Below are positions 1 to 5,368 of a DNA stretch of 6,791 nucleotides, one piece after another. How positions within the stretch are numbered: the stretch's first letter is position 1; each line of letters starts with the position of its first letter. Below the pieces are notes generated by a model that was not told the origin of the DNA, searched no databases, and saw nothing but the letters and a program-made list of their open reading frames with translations. The stretch comes from Anaerolineaceae bacterium (GTDB lineage Bacteria; Chloroflexota; Anaerolineae; Anaerolineales; Anaerolineaceae), in NCBI GenBank assembly GCA_003542325.1, contig DPKV01000123.1, forward strand, positions 4,280 through 11,070, written 5' to 3'. Both the position numbers and the translations under genes were made by a program.

Positions 1-1
1 G

Positions 2-145
2 GCAGGTGTACTTGCTTATTGGGGCATTCTGTTGTCGCCAGCTGTTGGTGCACTCTTAATGTCACTAAGCACAATTATCGTGGCCATCAATGCCCAACTT
101 TTGAAAAGAACCGACTTGAAATTAGATATGGAAACCGGTAATTAG
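2..145 (+). CDS. copA: Copper-translocating P1B-type ATPase, C-terminal end (partial)
   Basis: This is the 3' end of a gene that begins outside the window; 47 codons and a TAG stop remain. The peptide runs through a hydrophobic segment containing [20 protein letters not shown] and then a short basic tail, QLLKRTDLK. In copper P1B ATPases (CopA/CopB family) the last transmembrane helix carries this P-A-x-G-A-x-x-M-S-x-S-S/T-x-x-V-x-x-N-A pattern; its Met and Ser residues are part of the intramembrane Cu(I) site, and the protein exports copper using ATP. The catalytic domains (DKTGT, HP, GDG) lie upstream and cannot be seen, so the exact metal is inferred from this helix alone. The TAG stop lies beside the ribosome binding site of the following PepSY-like gene, which suggests one operon and translational coupling. 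Zinc/cadmium or broader heavy-metal ATPases are less likely. Confidence 0.85.
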   Translation, partial: AGVLAYWGILLSPAVGALLMSLSTIIVAINAQLLKRTDLKLDMETGN

Positions 146-161
146 AAGGAAAATGTAAAAA

Positions 162-851
162 ATGAATAAAAATTTAAGGAATTTACTTATAACACTTGGT
201 ATCCTTGGCTTGCTCTTAGTGATTGGTGTTGGTGGCTTCTTATTGGGACGATTCTACTTCCCTGGGCAATTCTACAATAGCTTTTTCCCGAGGATGGGAT
301 TCTGGCAAGGAGTACCTGGACGGTTTAGAGGAACTCAAGATATTCTCTCAATCAACGAAGCTGAAAATGCAATTGATAACTACCTTACGAATTATGATAG
401 CATCAACGAATTGCAGATTGGTGAAATCATGATTTTCGATAATCAAGCCTACGCTCAAATTGTGGAAGGCGATACTGGGATCGGCGCCTTCGAAGTGCTA
501 GTAGACCAAAGGACGATGAATGTCTATTACGAGCAGGGCGCCTCAATGATGTGGAATCTAAAATATGGACATATGCGTGGCGGCATGATGGGTAGTGGTT
601 CATATGGTGATGGGCAAAACATGCCAATCAGCAGCGAAGAAGCTATTTCGATCGCAGCTGATCACCTGGAAAACTATGGCGGCAAAACAAATCTTACTGT
701 TGATGATCATGCTGATCAGTTTTATGGTTATTACACTATTCACACGCTTGATGGCGGTGAAGTTGCAGGGATGCTTAGTGTTAACGGGTATACCGGTCAG
801 GTAATCATCCACACCTGGCACGGGGATTTTATTGAATTGAGCGAACCTTAA
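162..851 (+). CDS. Membrane-anchored protein with two PepSY-like modules and a Met-rich loop
   Basis: The 229-aa product has a short basic N-terminus (MNKNLRN), one strong membrane helix (about residues 8-29) and an extracytoplasmic remainder. Two similar modules follow, about 64-127 and 156-218. Each starts with an acidic helix (INEAENAIDNYL; SSEEAISIAADHL) followed by beta strands ending in a D/N-x-x-T-x-x-V pattern (VDQRTMNVYY; VNGYTGQVIIH), as in PepSY domains. Between them, residues 127-154 are rich in Met, Gly and His (M129, M130, H137, M138, M142, M143, M154), a composition known from Cu(I)/Ag(I)-binding periplasmic proteins. The ATG has an AGAAGGA ribosome site (144-150) 11 nt upstream, overlapping the stop of the copper ATPase gene, so the two are probably co-transcribed. 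I infer a role in binding or handing over copper outside the membrane. PepSY assignment is by pattern only; the metal role rests on context and the loop. A hairpin at 883-917 follows the gene. Confidence 0.75.
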   Translation: MNKNLRNLLITLGILGLLLVIGVGGFLLGRFYFPGQFYNSFFPRMGFWQGVPGRFRGTQDILSINEAENAIDNYLTNYDSINELQIGEIMIFDNQAYAQIVEGDTGIGAFEVLVDQRTMNVYYEQGASMMWNLKYGHMRGGMMGSGSYGDGQNMPISSEEAISIAADHLENYGGKTNLTVDDHADQFYGYYTIHTLDGGEVAGMLSVNGYTGQVIIHTWHGDFIELSEP

Positions 852-882
852 TTAAGATTGAGAAATTCTAATATGAGGGTAA

Positions 883-917
883 GGATGCATTGGTTAAAAT
901 ATATAACCAGTGCATCC
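883..917 (+). terminator. Strong hairpin after the copper-handling genes, probable terminator
   Basis: The arms GGATGCATTGGTTA (883-896) and TAACCAGTGCATCC (904-917) pair over 14 bp with a single G-T wobble around a 7-nt AT loop. It starts 31 nt after the stop of the PepSY-like gene. The sequence after the stem (TATAAAATTT) is AT-rich but lacks a clean T-run, so rho-independent termination is likely rather than certain. mRNA 3'-end protection is the alternative role. Confidence 0.6.
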
Positions 918-1148
918 TATAAAATTTATAAGCAACAATGAGAATAATGATGAAACCAAAAAGCTGCGAAAATTACCGAAGTATTAATCCCTAATTTATA
1001 CACAAAATAAACAAATCACACGTTGAGGATTTTAAATTGCCAAGGATGTTCTTGTCGATCCCGAAGGTTTAGTTAAATAAGGCGCTTGACAGACGAACTG
1101 TTTGATGTGCGCGAGGGGGGCTGCATGTCAGGTGATAGGTATCGCTTT
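918..1148. other. AT-rich intergenic stretch between converging genes
   Basis: This separates the 3' ends of the plus-strand PepSY-like gene and the minus-strand 399-codon gene. It is clearly AT-rich up to about 1020 and more balanced after that. I see no gene in it. A very short open stretch at about 1038-1079 (translating as IAKDVLVDPEGLVK, then stop) reads like a protein end but has a stop codon immediately before it and no start codon. No convincing terminator for the minus-strand gene is visible here. Confidence 0.5.
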
Positions 1149-2348
1149 CTATATTGAGGTGGGAGATAAATTTGCCCATAACTCCTGATTGACCAGATAA
1201 TGTCTGTTTATAGCTGGCGGCTCGATTTCCATTTCCGTTTGTTGGGCGGCAAGGGCCATCCTTTGGTTTAATGTGCTGGCAATAACGATCAGTATCTGGA
1301 AAGTGATGACGGGCAGGATGTTCCAGGTGAGTTCCTGGGTTGTGTCCTCCCAGTTGTACCAATAGGCGGCCGGCCAGAACCCCTTTTTACGACTGTATGG
1401 ATCGGCCGAAAAAATCTCCAGCCAATTATCCTCGTGGATTGGCTGGAATTGGGCAAGCCTGGTTTGGTGGTAAACGAAAGCGTTGAACAACCTCATCCAA
1501 ATTCGCGTGGGAGTATTTTCCAGGCGCTCATCAGGTTTTCTGGAAAGCATATAAAGAACGCTAAAAAATTCATGGTCATCGATGAAGTGAGTTAACAGAT
1601 CGGCGAGGGTGAAGACTTCTTCTTTTTGGATAAAGGGATTTATTCCATGGGATATGGTGTGGGGAAGGCACTGGTGGGCCAACCAAAATCCAAGAGCCTC
1701 TGTGACAAGGGGAGGATCTGCAGATTTGAGGTAAAGCGTTCCAGTTTTTGTAGAATAGGTGATCTTGTTCCCGAGATAATGCAAGCCCTCAGATTCGCTG
1801 TCATTGATGCTGGCGCCAAAGCGCATTTTCAAATCGTATACAGAAAACGCTTTTCTGAAAATATACTGTAAGGAAGGAGGCCCTGGGAGGGTGTGCAGCA
1901 GCTCTTCGATTATCTCGGCCCCAGGGCAATTCTGGATGTTTGCAGGAAGACTAATATGCTGATCGCAGGTAAAGTTGATCAGGGCGGGAGAGAAATTTTC
2001 AATATCCTGCAGAGCGGGTTCGTTTTCGCTATACCATTGAAGAAAGGCTTTGAAGTATTGCTGAAAATAAAGGGATAACTGCTGCCTCTTCTCAGGCGAA
2101 GTTGATTCCTGGTCGAGTAAACGCAGGTCCTGTAGGATCGAGTTGGCCGTGTCTCGGGATATATTGGGATGGTTGACTGTGGGGAGATCTGCAAATAAAA
2201 GATTGGAGAAATAGCTTGTCGCGTGCCGAAGATAGCGACCGGCGTTTTCGATGGTGGTATTCGCCAGCGATCCGGGCGTGTATTGGTGAATATCTATTTT
2301 ATGGGAGAGGGGCGGTTGTGATAAATAATATTCGGGGATCAAAAACAT
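1149..2348 (-). CDS. Hypothetical protein of 399 aa, no recognised family
   Basis: I do not recognise this protein. It is a long open frame on the minus strand with ATG at 2348 and AGGAG (2358-2362) 9 nt upstream, which supports both the gene and its start. There is no signal peptide. The sequence is rich in aromatic residues and His, and looks mostly helical: a helical N-terminal part (about 25-110), a middle part (about 115-210) with a likely beta hairpin (YLGNKITYSTKTGTLYLKSA), and a helical C-terminal half. That half contains FWLAHQCLPHTISHG (221-235), HFIDDHE (254-260) and WPAAYWYNW (325-333). One hydrophobic helix (about 343-358, ILPVITFQILIVIAS) may be membrane-inserted or a buried core helix. 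The His/Asp clusters could bind metal, but no known catalytic motif is present. The gene stands alone, opposite in direction to all its neighbours. Plus-strand open frames inside it are short and lack ribosome sites. It is probably a real, lineage-restricted gene. Confidence 0.7.
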   Translation of the reverse strand: MFLIPEYYLSQPPLSHKIDIHQYTPGSLANTTIENAGRYLRHATSYFSNLLFADLPTVNHPNISRDTANSILQDLRLLDQESTSPEKRQQLSLYFQQYFKAFLQWYSENEPALQDIENFSPALINFTCDQHISLPANIQNCPGAEIIEELLHTLPGPPSLQYIFRKAFSVYDLKMRFGASINDSESEGLHYLGNKITYSTKTGTLYLKSADPPLVTEALGFWLAHQCLPHTISHGINPFIQKEEVFTLADLLTHFIDDHEFFSVLYMLSRKPDERLENTPTRIWMRLFNAFVYHQTRLAQFQPIHEDNWLEIFSADPYSRKKGFWPAAYWYNWEDTTQELTWNILPVITFQILIVIASTLNQRMALAAQQTEMEIEPPAINRHYLVNQELWANLSPTSI

Positions 2349-2357
2349 AATATATAA

Positions 2358-2362
2358 CTCCT
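2358..2362 (-). promoter_or_regulatory. Shine-Dalgarno of the 399-codon gene
   Basis: AGGAG read on the minus strand, 9 nt before the ATG at 2348. It fixes the start and is the main support that this unrecognised frame is translated. Confidence 0.65.
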
Positions 2363-2371
2363 AGGTTGCCG

Positions 2372-2464
2372 GCTGATGGACATATCTGGTTATGACTGGG
2401 AGTGATGGAATTGGGATGTATCCAGTTGGATATATTATCCTTGCTGATGGTCATATTCGGGTAT
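2372..2464. repeat. Pair of diverged 22-bp direct repeats upstream of the 399-codon gene
   Basis: Copy one is at 2372-2393 and copy two at 2443-2464, both beginning GCTGATGG and ending in TAT; they match at 18 of 22 positions and their starts are 71 bp apart. Between them lies the imperfect palindrome GGATATATTATCC (2430-2442). They sit just upstream of the start of the minus-strand gene, where an operator would lie, so paired regulator-binding sites are one reading. Chance or remains of an older duplication is the other. Confidence 0.4.
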
Positions 2465-2475
2465 ATATTGTTAGA

Positions 2476-2505
2476 TTGACAACGACGAAAAGCCTGTCGA
2501 GTCAA
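2476..2505. repeat. Imperfect inverted repeat
   Basis: TTGAC-AA-CGAC (2476-2486) pairs with GTCG-A-GTCAA (2496-2505), giving 9 bp of stem with a small asymmetric bulge and a 9-nt loop. It lies about 130 bp upstream of the 399-codon gene. It could be a protein-binding site or an RNA hairpin; neither is shown by the sequence alone. Confidence 0.35.
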
Positions 2506-2588
2506 CGCATGAGATAGTATGTTGTTAATCCTTGACGGCCAACAAAGTAGAACCTGGTAATTAATTATTGACGTTTTGAGCATAAGGG

Positions 2589-2610
2589 ATGCCCTTTTCC
2601 AAAAGGGCAT
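2589..2610. repeat. Perfect inverted repeat ATGCCCTTTT-CC-AAAAGGGCAT
   Basis: Ten bases on each side of a central CC are exactly complementary, so the real hairpin would have about 8 bp and a 6-nt loop. No T-run follows on either strand and no gene ends at it, so it is not a standard terminator. It may be a leftover terminator, a binding site for a dimeric regulator, or the end of a small repeat element. Confidence 0.55.
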
Positions 2611-2990
2611 TATCCTCTCGCTTCTAACCTGGCTTTTTGGGGGTTAATGCCAGCTGACGGTTTAACTGTTGCCGGTGATTGTTAAAATGTGCTTTGGCTT
2701 AGCTCTAATGACGGTGGCGGGACAGTTTAGGTCGGCTATGAGAGCCAGATATTCGCAGGATTGATAATCTGCCTTGAAGTCTCATTTGACGATGCCGGAA
2801 TCTTCAAAGAACGCTCCTTTCGTGTTGGTCATAAATGACGGTGATGAGATAGCCATGGGCCATTATGCTGAAGCGGTTGAATGGTTTTGTCGTTCCGTCA
2901 AAACTGGCGTGATAAAGTAAACAATATCCTTCCGATGGGTAGAGGCTATTGATATACCCATTCTACAACTGTAAACTCGTTAACCTCACC
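2611..2990. other. Non-coding region with possible gene remnants
   Basis: No complete gene is visible. Two short open stretches look somewhat protein-like. On the plus strand, 2731-2838 is open for 35 codons and contains CLEVSFDDAGIFKERSFRVG, but a stop precedes it and it has no ATG. On the minus strand, 2962-2804 is open for 52 codons with balanced codon use and many aromatic residues (for example YHASFDGTTKPFNRFS), again with no start near its beginning. The two overlap at 2804-2838, so at most one need be real there. An inverted repeat ATGGGTA/TACCCAT (2935-2941 and 2955-2961) lies at the right. Decay of a former gene is the simplest reading, but this is weak. Confidence 0.3.
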
Positions 2991-3059
2991 GGGTATCTTA
3001 CGTGTTTATTGGCAATAATCTTGACATTGTCTGGTGGGAAAGGATTTGAGACAAACACT

Positions 3060-3068
3060 TGCTATAAT
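3060..3068 (+). promoter_or_regulatory. Extended -10 promoter (TGCTATAAT) for the lipoprotein gene
   Basis: A perfect TATAAT preceded by TGC forms an extended -10 element. No good -35 stands at 17 bp, which is usual for this promoter type; the TTGACA at 3021-3026 is too far away. Transcription would start near 3075, giving a leader of about 44 nt before the ATG at 3119. A very similar element, TGCTATACT, occurs at 5245-5253. Confidence 0.6.
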
Positions 3069-3118
3069 CTATCTTGGCAAATGAAAACAGGAGATGATTG
3101 AAAGAAGGAGGATAGAAA

Positions 3119-4123
3119 ATGCGCTTTCGGAAATATGGGATGACTGCCATCGTTATTGCGGTTTTATTCGGATCAGCGGGGTGCGGTCTGCTGGGTGAGG
3201 CCGATGATAGCGCCGATGTTCCCGTGACCGTCCAACAGGACCAGGCGGGGATCGTGATCCCATGTGAGGAGGGTATTTTTGGAGGGGATGCGGATTGCCA
3301 GGTAACATCTACCCCTGACGTCTCCATGGATTGTTTTACCTGGTTCTACGGTTGCTCTGAAGATAGGTGCAGCACGAAGGTAGAAGGAGTCCTGGTGGGA
3401 TTTGTCCCGGTATCCTGCAGCGAGTGGCCGTGTCCCACACAAAATTGTGGTGAAGGTGAAGAGTACGAAGCGACCTGCACGCCGGCGCCAACCTGTGCGC
3501 CCGGGCAGACTTGTTACGATGGGGTTCCTGTTATTGTGGTCCCGATTTTAGGGTGGGGGATCATTGGATGTGAGAGTACCACCGCGGCCACCAGTAGTAT
3601 TGAATATGTAACCAACACGCCTAACGAAGTTGGTGCAAGTACACCAGCACCTACCTGTGGATCAGAGACCGGTGATGGATGTATTGCTGCCACGCCAACG
3701 CCAACATCAACGATTATGCCTCAGGGATCGGCTACATTGACGCCCACGCCCTATACCTTCGCCACCAACTGCGGCGCATGTATGCCAACAGAGATCCCAG
3801 ATTACGATTACATCAACACCTGGGACGAGTTTACGACTCTCCTGAACAACCACATTGAGAAGTATGTGTATTTCCCTGTGACGGTTTATCATCTGGTCAA
3901 TGAATATGAATTTATCGCCATTTGGGGAGACGCCGATAATTACAATCAGGCTGTTTGGGTGCAGCTTCAGAAAGATGGTTCGCAGCGGACAGATGGTTTT
4001 TACCCAGGGATGCGGGTAATGGTGTACGGTCAAATAAGTCTTGACCAGGGTTGCACAGACGATGTGTCCGATGGGATGATCTGTTTCCCGGCAGTAATAG
4101 GTTCCTCAGTGGCTGAACGGTAA
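3119..4123 (+). CDS. Secreted Cys-rich lipoprotein with TP-rich linkers and a possible OB-fold C-terminal domain
   Basis: The 334-aa product starts with a type II signal peptide: basic MRFRKYG, a hydrophobic stretch, then lipobox SAGC with C22 as the lipid-bearing cysteine. Eighteen further cysteines follow, 16 of them between residues 49 and 221, some in regular short spacing (100/105/110, 120/126/132) and one CGAC motif (218-221). An even number in an exported protein suggests disulfide bonds. Linkers rich in Thr and Pro (TPAPTC at 121-126 and 175-180, ATPTPTST near 191) are typical of Chloroflexota surface proteins. The C-terminal part (about 231-327) alternates strands in an order that could be an OB-fold, from EFTTLLNNHIEKYVYFPVTV through YEFIAIWG, AVWVQL and MRVMVYGQI; two cysteines (312, 322) may close it. 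AAGGAGG (3105-3111) lies 7 nt before the ATG, and an extended -10 lies further upstream. The function is unknown; a role at the cell surface is inferred. The prepilin peptidase gene follows on the same strand. Confidence 0.8.
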   Translation: MRFRKYGMTAIVIAVLFGSAGCGLLGEADDSADVPVTVQQDQAGIVIPCEEGIFGGDADCQVTSTPDVSMDCFTWFYGCSEDRCSTKVEGVLVGFVPVSCSEWPCPTQNCGEGEEYEATCTPAPTCAPGQTCYDGVPVIVVPILGWGIIGCESTTAATSSIEYVTNTPNEVGASTPAPTCGSETGDGCIAATPTPTSTIMPQGSATLTPTPYTFATNCGACMPTEIPDYDYINTWDEFTTLLNNHIEKYVYFPVTVYHLVNEYEFIAIWGDADNYNQAVWVQLQKDGSQRTDGFYPGMRVMVYGQISLDQGCTDDVSDGMICFPAVIGSSVAER

Positions 4124-4154
4124 ATTGATCATCATACCCATGTCTGGCAATAAA

Positions 4155-4161
4155 AAGGAGG
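4155..4161 (+). promoter_or_regulatory. Strong Shine-Dalgarno without a matching long frame
   Basis: AAGGAGG stands 15 nt before an ATG at 4177 that reads only Met-Val-Ala and stops. The same frame contains another ATG (4204) with a 12-codon run, MQVEEKCLWGA and stop, ending at 4239, five bases before the preferred start of the peptidase gene. This could be a leader peptide coupled to the peptidase, or a trace of an older start that was lost by a small deletion or insertion. Confidence 0.3.
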
Positions 4162-4243
4162 ATCGGCGAAGGAAGGATGGTTGCTTAGCTGCCGGCTGTT
4201 ACGATGCAGGTGGAAGAAAAATGTTTATGGGGGGCTTGAATAC

Positions 4244-4975
4244 ATGAACTTTTCGGCGGTTGTGCTTGGGGTAGTTTATGGAGCCTGGTATGGCCTGATG
4301 GCTTGTTTGTTTTCCGATATTGTGATGCGGATCCGAGACATGCGCTGGAAGGAAGAGGAAAACCAGACAGGATTGTTCCTGTTGGGCTTTGGCGCGATGG
4401 CAGAAAGATCGGACAGAAGAAAGTACTTATTGGTGATAATTGTATCTTCTTTGATTTATGCGGCTCTGTTTATCTATCTGTCTTCTACGCATTTAGAATT
4501 AAGAGACTGTCTGTTTCTGTTTGTATTAGTCAGTTACGGTCTTATGGTGAGCCTGATTGATATAAAGCGGCATTTAATTTTATTGTCCTTCAATTTGGTC
4601 GGCGCTATCCTGGGTATTCTGTTTGGAATCTGGCGAGGTGCGTTATGGATGTCTGTCCTTGGCGGAGGAATAAATTTATTGGTGATGTTTGTATTTTATT
4701 GGCTGGGAAAGAAGGTTGGGTATTTTTCCAGGAAAGCCGAGGATGGCACCCCAATGGGATTTGGTGATGTATTGTATTCAGGGGTTCTTGGGCTGTTCCT
4801 GGGATTTCCGCAGTCCTATTTGGGGATCATGATTGGATCTATTGTGGGAATTATTTTCATAGGTGGCGAGCTGGTACGCGCGGTGGTAACAAAAACGAAA
4901 AGAAGGGCTATTCCATTTGCGCCAGCATTCACGATCGGGGCGATAGCGGTGACCTTGTTTTCTCTGGGCATGTGA
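4244..4975 (+). CDS. A24 family (type IV prepilin) peptidase
   Basis: This polytopic membrane aspartyl protease would cut the leader peptide from prepilin-like proteins at the cytoplasmic face. From ATG 4244 it has 243 aa and about seven or eight membrane helices. The first catalytic aspartate is in LIDIKRHLI (D106), in the place of the family's D-x-x-x-x-x-I-P/L motif. The second is in the hallmark GFGD (D175), within TPMGFGDVLYSGVLGLFLGF. IPFAPAFTIGA (about 223-233) matches the conserved last-helix motif. The N-terminus (VVLGVVYGAWYG) resembles the start of the family, but the zinc-type Cys pairs and methylase motif of PilD are absent, as in many short relatives. The frame stays open upstream to a TTG at 4181, adding 21 polar and basic residues that do not resemble the family; I prefer ATG 4244, although only a G-run (4229-4234) serves as ribosome site. 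No pilin, PilB or PilT gene lies in the window. It follows the lipoprotein gene and may be co-transcribed with it. Confidence 0.85.
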   Translation: MNFSAVVLGVVYGAWYGLMACLFSDIVMRIRDMRWKEEENQTGLFLLGFGAMAERSDRRKYLLVIIVSSLIYAALFIYLSSTHLELRDCLFLFVLVSYGLMVSLIDIKRHLILLSFNLVGAILGILFGIWRGALWMSVLGGGINLLVMFVFYWLGKKVGYFSRKAEDGTPMGFGDVLYSGVLGLFLGFPQSYLGIMIGSIVGIIFIGGELVRAVVTKTKRRAIPFAPAFTIGAIAVTLFSLGM

Positions 4976-5244
4976 TTAAGACTCCTATGGGGGGTAATTA
5001 TTACTAATATTATTGCAGTTCTTTTGCAAGCTGGTGAATCAAGATAAAAAATTTCGAATGCTAATATAAGAGTATGAAATGGTTTGAGCAATAAAGACCT
5101 TTTAAAACAGGCTATGCAGAAAGGCGGTGATCTATTAGAAATATGGGACACTCGGACGCAAGAGAAAGGAGATGGTTTCGAGACGCTTTAGAGTTTTGAC
5201 GTATTCCCAATAAGATACATACCGCAAAAACAAAACAAAAATAA
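4976..5244. other. AT-rich intergenic region with a possible tiny ORF
   Basis: No clear gene. A frame that is open from 5088 to the TAG at 5190-5192 reads MQKGGDLLEIWDTRTQEKGD from an ATG at 5115 and ends GFETL. Its composition is protein-like, but it has no good ribosome site. Removing one T from the T5-A4 run (5100-5108) would join it to an upstream TTG at 5084 (Leu-Ser-Asn-Lys-Asp), so it may be a small gene of about 35 codons or a decayed remnant. No terminator is evident after the peptidase gene. Confidence 0.25.
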
Positions 5245-5253
5245 TGCTATACT
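5245..5253 (+). promoter_or_regulatory. Extended -10 promoter (TGCTATACT) for the membrane protein and hydrolase genes
   Basis: TATACT is preceded by TGC, as at 3060-3068, and an A-rich tract (5225-5241) just upstream could act as an UP-like element. Transcription would start near 5260, two bases past the in-frame ATG at 5258, which argues that this ATG is not the start. The resulting leader would be about 109 nt, with the true ATG at 5369. Confidence 0.5.
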
Positions 5254-5355
5254 TAAGATGGTTCAGCCAGAGTTTTCGCCCGGCTTGGGTGAAATTGATT
5301 GCAAAATGATTTCGACGTGGAATCTCGGTTCTATAAAATTTGAGTTAAATCCCCT

Positions 5356-5363
5356 GGAGGTGA
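5356..5363 (+). promoter_or_regulatory. Shine-Dalgarno GGAGGTGA that decides the start of the 170-aa membrane protein
   Basis: This is an exact match to the anti-Shine-Dalgarno sequence, with 8 nt between GGAGG and the ATG at 5369. The alternative in-frame ATG at 5258 has no ribosome site. Confidence 0.8.
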
Positions 5364-5368
5364 AACCC

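Noticed and set aside
1086..1091. TTGACA as a -35 promoter element
   Set aside because: No -10-like hexamer lies at 16-18 bp, and the site is at the 3' ends of two converging genes.
1626..1871. An 81-codon plus-strand frame inside the 399-codon gene
   Set aside because: It has no ribosome site or recognisable pattern and lies wholly within the opposite-strand gene.
2299..2610. A 103-codon minus-strand frame overlapping the start of the 399-codon gene
   Set aside because: Its ATG sits inside the perfect inverted repeat, it has no ribosome site, and its translation has no pattern; the overlapping 399-codon gene has a good ribosome site.
3021..3026. TTGACA as the -35 partner of TATAAT at 3063
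   Set aside because: The spacing is 36 bp, far too long; the extended -10 reading explains the site better.
2349..3118. The gene-free gap as a CRISPR array or an insertion sequence
   Set aside because: There are no regularly spaced repeats and no transposase frame or paired terminal inverted repeats; only one pair of diverged direct repeats and separate small hairpins are present.
4181..4243. A TTG start for the prepilin peptidase
   Set aside because: The added residues are basic and Cys-containing and do not resemble family N-termini, and spacing from AAGGAGG is too long; not fully excluded, since the ATG at 4244 also has a weak ribosome site.
5258..5368. An N-terminal extension of the 170-aa membrane protein from an ATG at 5258
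   Set aside because: The ATG is five bases after a -10 element and would lie upstream of the expected transcript start; an ideal GGAGGTGA site points to ATG 5369.
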